Origin: Diplonema papillatum | Taxonomy: Eukaryota; Euglenozoa; Diplonemea; Diplonemida; Diplonemidae | Length of the DNA: 64,000 nucleotides | Reading direction: 5' to 3' | NCBI GenBank assembly: GCA_030068145.1 | Contig: JAPJBO010000227.1 | Location: forward strand, 124,001-188,000 | Shown here: piece after piece, positions 20,585 to 29,018 of the stretch | How positions within the stretch are numbered: position 1 is the first letter of the stretch | How the letters are laid out: every line of letters starts with the position of its first letter | Notes under the pieces: generated by a model | The model's input: the letters and a program-made list of their open reading frames with translations, nothing else | Database searches by the model: none | Told to the model about the DNA's origin: nothing | Made by a program: the position numbers and the translations under genes

Positions 20585-21299
20585 GCACCGGGGCACCACC
20601 TCTGGAACTCTTTTCTCAAGGACAACCGACGGGGTGACCCACGCGCCATGCGGGAGACCTCCCCCGACCCATGCAAGATCTTCTTCGAAAGAAGGCTTGC
20701 CTACACAACGAACTAAGATTTCCCATTCCTAGCTAAAATGCAAGCAAATCCGGAAGTGTGTCCTAACCCGCGGCGAGGCAAAAATGATCCAGCTTTGTTT
20801 GCTAATGCCCAAACCTTCGTTTTAGATGCGAGCTACACCCGCGATGGAAGGCACCGCCGCCAAGCAAGAGCCCACCTAATCAGTTGTGTTCGCAGGGGTC
20901 GAGATCTCGGCAAATCAGTTCAGCAATCAGGAGCGGCCGTGCGTGGTGGTGCCTCGAACGTCCGACTCCGGGTAATCGGCGTTCAATGGGCCCGTTGACA
21001 GTGCAGCCCCTCTGCAGCCGGCGTCACAGGTGACACAAACGGAAGAAGCCCGCACAGCAAGGTGGAGACGCGGTGATGTAGAACGAAGAAAAAAAAAAAA
21101 AACGCAAAGCAACCTGCCCGGTAGAAAACAAATGCGTTGGGGCACCTCACAAGGACTCACAACGGAGTGACGCATCACCCGAAACTCGCTGCACCCTGTT
21201 TCAACTCTTTCAACCCCCCCTACGCAAGCCTCTACGGTCAACCGGAGACTTCAAATACCGACCTTCCAATCCACGAATAACGCTACAAAACAAGCAGTT
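20585..21299. other. No gene recognised; contains a relic related to 33010-33110
   Basis: 20990-21090 ('cggcgtcacaggtgacac', then 'agaagcccgcacagcaa') resembles 33018-33100 with many substitutions, so a dispersed repeat or shared gene tail is likely. An A-run lies at 21089-21102. Confidence 0.35.
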
Positions 21300-21309
21300 G
21301 CCCTTGTAT

Positions 21310-21385
21310 TGTTGGACCCCGCGGCAAACACGAAGACCGCGATTTTTGCGACCAACTGCCAAGCCGTGACGGATCATGCCATCGA
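21310..21385 (+). pseudogene. Decayed upstream copy of the 5' end of the thyroglobulin-repeat gene
   Basis: 'ggaccccgcggcaaac' followed by coding-like bases (21315-21385) repeats 21465-21555, including 'gatttttgcgacc' and 'gatcatgc'. The start ATG is changed to ACG and codons have drifted. It is a head-to-tail 5' duplicate 150-160 bp upstream. Confidence 0.75.
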
Positions 21386-21483
21386 GCCTCCAATGCAAAA
21401 TGCTTCACCTGCAGGAGAGATAGAGCAAAACACACATTTAAACCGAAAACCACCCCCTTTTTATACGGGACCCCGCGGCAAAC

Positions 21484-24400
21484 ATGAGGGCCGCGTTTTT
21501 TGCGACCTTCGTAGCGGCGGCGCTCGCCCAAACCAAATGCCAAACCTCGAGGGATCATGCGGCAGCGGGTGCTCCGTATGTGCCGCAATGCGACGAAACC
21601 GGTGCATTCCTTCACAAGCAGTGCGACTCTCATGGGACGATGTGCTGGTGCGTGGACCCGCACTCGGGGGATTTCGTGGAGAAAGCTTTGCCTGACTGCG
21701 TGCCGATCCGTGACCATGCGAGGCCGTTGTGCCTCAGCGCGCGCATGGAGGCGACTGGCGCCTTGGGCGAGTACGTTCCGCAATGTGCGGAGGACGGGTC
21801 CTATGCACCGAAGCAGTGCCACGGAAGCACTGGTCGCTGTTGGTGTGTCGACCCGATGACCGGCGAAGAGCTGAACGTCGAATTGTCAGCGTGTGGGCCA
21901 CTGGACACAGTTGCCCCGGCGTCATGCGAAGAGATGCGGAAGAAGGCGTCTGAGACTGGGCTTCTTGGCGTTTACATCCCGCAGTGCGAAGAAGATGGCT
22001 CATTCCGCGCAAAGCAGTGCCACGGAAGCACCGGTCGCTGCTGGTGTGCCGACCCGATGACCGGCGAAGAGCTGGACGTCGAACTGTCAGCGTGCGAACC
22101 ACTGGACACAACTGCCCCTGCGTCATGCGAAGAGATGCGGAAGGAGGCGTCAGGGCGTCTTGGCGCCTTCGTTCCGCAGTGCGAAGAAGATGGCACATTC
22201 TCCGCAAAGCAGTGTCACGGAAGCATCGGCCGCTGCTGGTGTGCCGACGCGATGACCGGCGAAGAGCTGGACATCGAGCTGTCTGCATGTGAGCCACTGG
22301 ACACGCCATGCGAAGAGATGCGGAAGGAGGCGTCTGGGCGTCTTGGTGCCTTCGTTCCGCAGTGCGAAAAAGATGGCACATTCTCCGTGAAGCAGTGCCA
22401 CGGAAGCATCGGCCGCTGTTGGTGTGCCGACCCGATATCCGGCGAAGAGCTGGACATCGAATTGTCAGCGTGTGAGCCACTGGACACAATCGCCCCTGCG
22501 TCATGCGAAGGGATGCGGAAGGAGGCATCTGGACGTCTTGGCGCTTACGTACCGCAGTGCGAAGAAGATGGCACTTTCTCCGTGAAGCAGTGCCACGGAA
22601 GCATCGGTCGTTGTTGGTGTGTCGACCCGATGACCGGCGAAGAGCTGGACATCGAATTGTCAGCGTGTGAGCCACTGGACACACTTGAACTTCCGCCATG
22701 CGAAGAGATGCGGAAGGAGGCGTCTGGACGTCCTGGCGCCTTCGTACCGCGGTGCGAAGAAGATGGCACATTCTCCGTGAAGCAGTGTCACGGAAGCACC
22801 GGCCGCTGTTGGTGTGCCGACCCGATGACCGGCGAAGAGCTGGACATCGAATTGTCAGCGTGTGAACCACTGGACATAACTACCCCTGCGTCATGCCAAA
22901 GGATGCGGAAGGAGGCTTCTGGGCGTCTTGGCGCCTTCGTTCCACAGTGTGAAGAAGATGGCACATTCTCCGCAAAGCAGTGTCACGGAAGCATCGGCCG
23001 CTGCTGGTGTGCCGACCCGATGACCGGCGAAGAGCTGGACGTCGAGTTGTCAGCGTGTGAGCCACTGGACACAGACGAGATTACGCCATGCAAAGATATG
23101 CAGAAGGAGGCGTCTGGGCGTCTTGGCGCCTTCGTTCCGCAGTGCGAAGAAGATGGCACATTCTCCGCAAAGCAGTGTTACGGAAGCACCGGCCGCTGCT
23201 GGTGTGCCGACCCGATGACCGGCGAAGAGCTGGACGTCGAGTTGTCAGCGTGTGAGCCACTGGACACAGACGAGATTACGCCATGCAAAGATATGCAGAA
23301 GGAGGCGTCTGGGCGTCTTGGCGCCTTCGTTCCGCAGTGCGAAGAAGATGGCACATTCTCCGCAAAGCAGTGTCACGGAAGCACCGGCCACTGCTGGTGT
23401 GCCGACCCGATAACCGGCGAAGAGCTGGACATCGAGCTGCCCGAGTGCGAGCCGCAAATGGCGACCGCGTGCGAAACGATTCGCAACGAGGCGTCCGGGC
23501 GTCCCGGCGCCTACGTCCCGCAATGCGAAGCGGACGGGTCGTTCTCCCCGAAGCAGTGCCACGGGAGCATCGGCCGCTGCTGGTGCGCTGACACGGTCAC
23601 CGGCGTCGAGATCACCGACGACTTGACCGCATGCACCGAGGAACCGGCGATCGAAGAACCCCCGCTAGACTGCGCGGCCCTGCTGGCCGACGTGATCTCC
23701 AGGGGGCTGGTGGGTGCGTTCGTTCCCACCTGCGCAGAGGACGGGAGCTTCCAGGGGCTCCAGTGCTGGGGCAGCACGGGCAGCTGCTGGTGTGTGGACA
23801 GGGCGGGGGTGAAGACGACCGACGACATCTCGGCGTGCGCTCCGTGTTTGCACGTGGGCCGCGCGATGGCGGCCGCCGGCATGCGGCCGGGGGCCATGCT
23901 GCCGACGTGCCGAGCAGACGGCACGTACGCGGCCAGGCAGTGCTACGGGAGCACGGGAGAGTGCTGGTGTGCGGACCGGACTACGGGCGAGCCGATCGAA
24001 GGCGCGCAGTTGTCGGACTGCCCGGAGCCAGTTTTGGTCGGCAAATCGGCGGCCGAGGACCCGACGTGCCGCGAGCTGCGGGCGAGCATGCTGCCGAAGC
24101 ACCGCGTGGGCCAGTGGCTGCCGCAGTGCACCGCCGACGGCAACTACCGGAAGCGGCAGTGCGAGGGCGTCGGCGGCCGCTGCTGGTGCGTCGAGGTCGT
24201 GACCGGCGCGTACGCCGAAATCGACGACTGCGACCTCCCCGAGCCGACCGCGGGCCCCGAAGGCAGCCTCGCCGGCCTGCCTTGCCCCGAGGCTCACGAC
24301 ACCGCCGCGTCGTGGGGCGTGCGCGGTGTGCACATCCCGCAGTGCACGGAGTCCGGGTTGTACGAGGTGCGGCAGTGCGCGAGCCAGGAGTGCTGGTGCG

Positions 24401-25272
24401 TCGACGAGGTGACCGGCCAAAAGCTGGGCACCGACCTCACCGCGTGCGAGATGCCCGAGCAGACCAACATCCCCGACGCCCACGTCGGGATCGGCAACAC
24501 GCCGATGCAGTGCGCCGTGGCCCTCGAACAGGCCCTGTCCCTGAACTCGATGGGGCACTACATCCCGCAGTGCGAGGCGACGGGGTTGTACAACCAGAGG
24601 CAGTGCGACGGGGACTTCTGCTGGTGCGTGGATGTGGAGACGGGGGTCAAGTCGAGTCTGGACCTGACCGAGTGCGACGTTGAGGTCGTGGGGTACACGC
24701 CGTGCGCGGACGCAAAGACCGTCGAGATGGCGAGGATGCGGTTCGACGTGTTCGTCCCCGTGTGCACTTCCGACGGGGGGTACCAGCGGAAGCAGTGCCA
24801 GCCGCTGGGCGGCGACTGCTGGTGCGTCGAAGCTCTGACCGGGAGGCGCACGGACGAGCCGCTCGCTGCCTGCGGCGTGTGCGCCGTTGCGGCCGAGGCC
24901 GCCAACGACCCGAACCTGATGGACGCGGAAGCGCCCCGCTGCCGCGAAGACGGCACGTACGCAGACTTGCAGTGCAGCGGCTGGACGGGCGCCTGCTGGT
25001 GCGTGGACCGTTACTCGGGCGTCGGCGTGCCGTGCGAGCACAACACCGGGCCGCAGACCGCGAGCGGCGGCAGCGTGAACATCAGCGGCAGCTCTGCCAG
25101 CGGCGGAAGCAGCGGCAGCGGCACCGGAAACGCCGCCGGCATCTCCGTGTTCGCCCTAGCGGCCTCCATCTTCGCCCTCGCCGCCGTCGGCGCCGCGGGG
25201 TTCGTGCTTCGCCGCAAGGCGTCCGCGACGCAGCCCGACCTGGATGTCATGACGTATGCCGCCCCCCCCTAG
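21484..25272 (+). CDS. Type I membrane protein with 18 thyroglobulin type-1 repeats
   Basis: The predicted protein has 1262 residues. A signal peptide (about 1-16, 'MRAAFFATFVAAALAQ') is followed by 18 cysteine-rich modules with the thyroglobulin type-1 core: 'P.C..DG.F...QC', G, then 'CWCVD' or 'CWCAD', then a closing Cys. Repeats 2-10 are near-identical at protein level and alternate forms such as 'CHGSTGRCWCADPMTGEEL'; repeats 11-18 are more divergent. A Gly/Ser linker precedes one transmembrane helix at about 1220-1242 and a 20-residue tail, so the array is extracellular or luminal. In animals such domains inhibit cysteine proteases or bind partners; the role here is unknown. The start is clear, with the leader copied upstream. 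Confidence 0.9.
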   Translation: MRAAFFATFVAAALAQTKCQTSRDHAAAGAPYVPQCDETGAFLHKQCDSHGTMCWCVDPHSGDFVEKALPDCVPIRDHARPLCLSARMEATGALGEYVPQCAEDGSYAPKQCHGSTGRCWCVDPMTGEELNVELSACGPLDTVAPASCEEMRKKASETGLLGVYIPQCEEDGSFRAKQCHGSTGRCWCADPMTGEELDVELSACEPLDTTAPASCEEMRKEASGRLGAFVPQCEEDGTFSAKQCHGSIGRCWCADAMTGEELDIELSACEPLDTPCEEMRKEASGRLGAFVPQCEKDGTFSVKQCHGSIGRCWCADPISGEELDIELSACEPLDTIAPASCEGMRKEASGRLGAYVPQCEEDGTFSVKQCHGSIGRCWCVDPMTGEELDIELSACEPLDTLELPPCEEMRKEASGRPGAFVPRCEEDGTFSVKQCHGSTGRCWCADPMTGEELDIELSACEPLDITTPASCQRMRKEASGRLGAFVPQCEEDGTFSAKQCHGSIGRCWCADPMTGEELDVELSACEPLDTDEITPCKDMQKEASGRLGAFVPQCEEDGTFSAKQCYGSTGRCWCADPMTGEELDVELSACEPLDTDEITPCKDMQKEASGRLGAFVPQCEEDGTFSAKQCHGSTGHCWCADPITGEELDIELPECEPQMATACETIRNEASGRPGAYVPQCEADGSFSPKQCHGSIGRCWCADTVTGVEITDDLTACTEEPAIEEPPLDCAALLADVISRGLVGAFVPTCAEDGSFQGLQCWGSTGSCWCVDRAGVKTTDDISACAPCLHVGRAMAAAGMRPGAMLPTCRADGTYAARQCYGSTGECWCADRTTGEPIEGAQLSDCPEPVLVGKSAAEDPTCRELRASMLPKHRVGQWLPQCTADGNYRKRQCEGVGGRCWCVEVVTGAYAEIDDCDLPEPTAGPEGSLAGLPCPEAHDTAASWGVRGVHIPQCTESGLYEVRQCASQECWCVDEVTGQKLGTDLTACEMPEQTNIPDAHVGIGNTPMQCAVALEQALSLNSMGHYIPQCEATGLYNQRQCDGDFCWCVDVETGVKSSLDLTECDVEVVGYTPCADAKTVEMARMRFDVFVPVCTSDGGYQRKQCQPLGGDCWCVEALTGRRTDEPLAACGVCAVAAEAANDPNLMDAEAPRCREDGTYADLQCSGWTGACWCVDRYSGVGVPCEHNTGPQTASGGSVNISGSSASGGSSGSGTGNAAGISVFALAASIFALAAVGAAGFVLRRKASATQPDLDVMTYAAPP

Positions 25273-25572
25273 GACATCTAGAGAGGCAAGATTCTGTGCC
25301 CAAACACTAAACTAAGACTTCCCCTCTAAACATTGGCCTAAGAATTCCCCACCCCCCGATGAGAGGCACGATTCTGTGCCCAAACACTAAACTAAGACTT
25401 CCCCTCTAAACATTGGCTTAAGGTTTCCCCCGATGAGAGGCAAAACTTTGCCCTGAAGCACTAATATTCCCCCCCCCCGATGATGAGAGGCAAACCGGCA
25501 CGACGCTAGCATTGATCATGCATGAGAGGCACTGTTCTGTCTACACATTATACTAAGATTTCCCCACCCCCC
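25273..25572 (+). repeat. Degenerate tandem repeat, about 55-70-bp units
   Basis: Units contain 'gatgagaggca', 'ctgtgcccaaacactaaact' and 'aagacttcccc' and recur at 25282, 25360, 25432 and 25487 with varying length. Related single units occur at 27665, 30841 and 33915. Confidence 0.65.
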
Positions 25573-25684
25573 GATGAGAGGAAAGCTTCTGGCCAAGCAC
25601 TAAACTGCGATTTCCCCCCGAGGTTAAATAACCTGGCCTCAGTGGTGCAAGCACCACGCGCTCTTCAAACCCAAGAAACATTTT
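25573..25684 (+). repeat. Left flank of the LINE-like remnant (blocks A then B)
   Basis: Block A (25573-25620, 'gatgagaggaaagcttctgg'...) is followed by block B (25622-25684, 'ggttaaataacctggcctca'...). B has two short palindromes: 'ggttaaataacc' and the hairpin 'gtggtgcaagcaccac'. Confidence 0.7.
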
Positions 25685-26109
25685 CCCCCCGTTGAGACCT
25701 GCCGGCCCTAAAACGGCACAGGACTGGTTCTCCATTGACAAACGCCTTGCTTAAGCTCGGCACCCGGTTGCTTTGGCAACCTGTCGCTTTTGTGACGCCA
25801 CAAACTTCGTTTCCCGAGACGTTACCATACGGCCCAACCCCCGAGCACCAAGAGAAGTACAGTTTGGAAGGAACTGCATGTCAAAGCAGGAAAAGGCATA
25901 TGGAAACGCTCAGAACCGATAAAGAACAAAAAAAGTCGTAACCCAACACAGGACGAGAAGGAAGGAGCAGCACCACCAGAACCGAGAAAGAACAAAAAAA
26001 GAAGAATACTACGCACCAAACCCACCACCCTCCCCAACCCGGGCTTCCTTTTTACCCCTGCAAACCCGTGAATAGGTGCTACGGGAGTATCTGGCAACCG
26101 CTGCTTAAC

Positions 26110-27390
26110 ATGTCTGACATGCAGTGGACCGAGAGCGGGCAGGCGTCAATGCTAGAGCTTGCGATCGACTTTGAACTCTTCTCGGGCCTCAGCATGCCGC
26201 TGCACGGGAATGCGCCGAAGGGGGTGAGAGAACGGGGAAACGTCCTGCGCTGCATGATGAGCGCGTTGGACAAGCTGGCGGCACAGCAAGGGCTGGGAAG
26301 CTGCATGAGAGGGGAGAGGGTGTGACCGACGACGTCGCTGTCGTTCATGGGCATCTCGGGGATATCGGGTGTACGGCCCAGGCCACGCTTTCGCGAGGCA
26401 CACACGGGGACGATACTTGAGGAACAAGTGAAAGGAAGCGATGTAGGGACGCAGTGCCCGGCGTACCCTGACTGGACGATCGGGAGAGCGGCGAGGTGGG
26501 CCCTGCCTGCCCCACCACAACTGCACCCAGACCCCGTGCATATGCCGGGTGTCGATATAGAGAAGGCACTCGTCACGTGCGCGACCCATCACAAAGGGAA
26601 GTGTGAGGCGTGCAGAGCACTCGTCCGAAGGGACGTGCCCACGGTAGAGATGTGCTGCCGGCACCATCACCACGCGAACGATGGGCAGCCGATCGCGGTG
26701 TGCACAGAGCACAGCACGACGAAGTGCGGCGAGTGCAAGACGGCGGCGGCGTGTTGCCGCAGCGGGCATCATGCCTGCCGCACGCATGGCAGAGGAACCT
26801 GCCAAGAGTGCAAGAGGCTCCCTACGCTGACGCAGAGGCGACCGGCGGCATGTTGCCGCCGCGGCCACCACCAGTCCAACGAACCGAACGTCCCGTCAAC
26901 CCCCGGACGCAACAAGAAGAAGAGGCCCTCCTCACCCACCCAGGTGGGCGTACAACGGGGAACGCCAGTTGGAAAGCGAGCGGCGCAAGCGCCGCCCGCG
27001 GCAACGAAAAAGGAGACGGCGACGACCGGACGGGCGACCAAAAGGCCGCCACCAACGCCAGGAACCAGCGAACGACCAGCGCTGAAGAAAAGGGTGCTAG
27101 GCACCCCGAAGGAAGGCCCGATCGCCGGCCGCAAGCGGAAGAAGACGAAGGCGACCACCCCCGACTCAGGGGTGCATCGAAGGAAGAAGAAGGTACCGAG
27201 GGCAAGCAGCTCTCAGAAACGACCGGGGACCACGGGCACACCAACGCCCTCGAAAGTGAAAAACGGACACACGTGCCCGCCCTCGTACTCGCCGACTCAG
27301 TCTCTGGAATCGCAAGAAAGCCAAACCCCGCTAGCTCCACAAATGCTCGACCTTGACGACGCAATGGCAGGTGACGACGTCATCCGATAA
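26110..27390 (+). pseudogene. LINE-like C-terminal remnant with Cys/His modules, one in-frame TGA
   Basis: One frame runs 26110-27390, broken only by TGA at 26323; restarting at ATG 26347 gives 347 residues. The first part contains 'MLELAIDFELFSG', which resembles the region after the reverse transcriptase in LINE proteins of some protists (tentative, from memory). The second part (residues 78-180 of the restart) has three modules of C-x2-H-x4-C-x2-C followed by CCRxxHH: 'CATHHKGKCEAC', 'CTEHSTTKCGEC' and 'CRTHGRGTCQEC', each followed by 'CCRHHHH', 'CCRSGHH' or 'CCRRGHH'. They look zinc-binding. The rest is Lys/Arg/Pro-rich with nuclear-localisation-like clusters. No catalytic RT domain is present. 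Flanking repeats occur in A-B and B-A order. It could also be a host nuclear protein. Confidence 0.45.
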
Positions 27391-27593
27391 CCTGACTTTC
27401 AAGGCAGTGCATGCTAATCCATGTGGTTCATGTACTTAAAAGAACTCAATGCTTAACAGTGCTCACGTGGGCGGTGTCTTCGGACAGCACCTCGTGATGT
27501 TCGCATCACAAAACAAAGAAGACAGTGAAATGGTCGTTACCTGGTCGGGTTTCGCTCGCGACCGTTTCCTGAACAATCCTTCACTAAATCCGC

Positions 27594-27711
27594 GGTTAAA
27601 TAACCTGGCCTCAGTGGTGCAAGCACCACGCGCTCTTCAAACCCAAGAAACATTTTCACCCCCCGATGAGAGGAAAGCTTCTGGCCAAGCACTAAACTGC
27701 GATTTCCCCCC
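27594..27711 (+). repeat. Right flank of the LINE-like remnant (blocks B then A)
   Basis: 27594-27656 equals block B and 27665-27711 equals block A of 25573-25684, both almost identical but in swapped order. Confidence 0.7.
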
Positions 27712-28481
27712 GCTTTCGAAGAAGACTTGATGCTAGCAAACATGCATGAGAGGCATGTCCTGCCTAACCACTCAACCACTCAAGCTACTACTCAACGAAA
27801 CAGGGCTGAAGACGAGGTGCCACTCGCGAGCTAGAAACTGCCGCCGACCCCGGCGAGTGAGTGCCAGCGCGTCACGTTACGTGAATCCGCCACCGCCGCC
27901 TCCATCGTGTTACTTATTGAACCCTCAGCTCACCCTTTTCGAACGTCAAATTTCGGAAGAAAACGGCCTTCTTTTTCGCGATGTAGCCAGCAGAAACAAA
28001 ACAAACCAAGAAAGCAAAAAAAAAAAAAAAAAAAAAAAAAAGCAGAACAGTTGACCTAGGTGACGAGTTAAGCGTCCCTGCACTGGGTCTGGCACAATGG
28101 AGGACATGAAGCTGTCATCGGAGAAAGTAGACCCTGTGTTTGAGTTTGACTCTAGTCTGACTTTGTGCAGTGGCACAAGAGGTGTAGAATATGGGGAGGC
28201 CACCACTCAGAGTGTGGTGTCGCTTTACTTATCAACATTGATGGGAAGACCGGCATCTGCTCTCTGGCGGGGTTAGTCTTCAGATTCCGTTCCATTACCA
28301 GCGACAAACGGGCTTCGGCTCGCGAATTCTCGTTTGGCTGAAGTGGCGCTTCTGGAACACACAAGCGCAGGTGTCCCTCGGTGCAAGCTCAGCGGGAACC
28401 GGAAATCTCGCGTATAGCAGAAGGGTGAAAACGTGTGGCCATCGCTTCTCCTGTTGAGCGGATGAACTGAGGTGAACAGAA
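27712..28481. other. Mostly non-coding; A-run at 28016-28041
   Basis: The 26-base A-run could be the tail of a retroposed copy. A small ORF at 28097 is listed separately. Confidence 0.35.
28097..28276 (+). CDS. Small hypothetical ORF (59 residues)
   Basis: ATG to TAG frame with balanced, protein-like composition, including 'DPVFEFDSSLTLCSG' and 'VVSLYLSTLMGRP'. There is no match to a family I recognise and no acceptor tract before it, so it may be a gene fragment or chance. Confidence 0.25.
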   Translation: MEDMKLSSEKVDPVFEFDSSLTLCSGTRGVEYGEATTQSVVSLYLSTLMGRPASALWRG

Positions 28482-28572
28482 AATTCACCACAGGGATACC
28501 TTGGTTTGCGACAACGTTGCTTTTTGATCATTTCGATGTCGGCTGTTCCTAACCTAGCCAAGCAGAATGCAA
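28482..28572 (+). rRNA. 28S rRNA fragment (peptidyl-transferase region)
   Basis: 'accacagggata', 'gacaacgttgctttttgatc' and 'ttcgatgtcggctgttccta' match the universal 28S block before the sarcin-ricin loop, with several changes. It is about 90 bases long, a relic. Confidence 0.75.
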
Positions 28573-28707
28573 AGACTACATCGCGGTCCTTTGTCACCCT
28601 CCCCCCCCTCCGGACCTGCTGCACCCGCGACGGCTTCTTTTTGTGTAGGCACCTGCTTGCAATGACGCCAAATATGACGGAAACGGGGGGTGCTCTCCGC
28701 CGGAAAC

Positions 28708-29018
28708 CGGGGCTTGCGCCGACTTGAAGTCGTGTGCTATCACTCGATTGACCTGTTTCATCCAGGTGTTGGTTCTTATCTCGGTCAATTGTATCCACCT
28801 CGACCCCGCGGTTTTAAGGCCACGGAGTTGAATCGAGTTGGATTCTTCGGACATGTATTAGCGTAGAGTTACCATTGCTATCTAACTGGGCCCAAAAGGC
28901 ACCTTCCCCGCGTAGATTGCCACCGATTTAATGAGCCGATTGTTAATCCATTTACTCTGAGACTTGCATGGCTTAATCCTTGAAACAAGCATATGACTAC
29001 TGGCAGGATCAACCAAGT
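28708..29018 (-). rRNA. 18S rRNA 5'-end fragment
   Basis: Read on the - strand it starts at the mature 18S end ('ttggttgatcctgccagtag'), then 'tcatatgcttgtttcaagg', and continues about 310 bases to the 'gacttcaagtcgg' hairpin. It carries deletions compared with 18424-19087, for example about 20 bases after 'aagaaccaac'. The bases before the mature end ('caagaaac') are shared with 49830-49838, so a little external spacer is included. Confidence 0.9.

Noticed and set aside
26323..26325. TGA as selenocysteine or readthrough codon
   Set aside because: The surrounding segment looks like a decayed mobile element, and no SECIS-like element was recognised; a simple disabling mutation is more likely.
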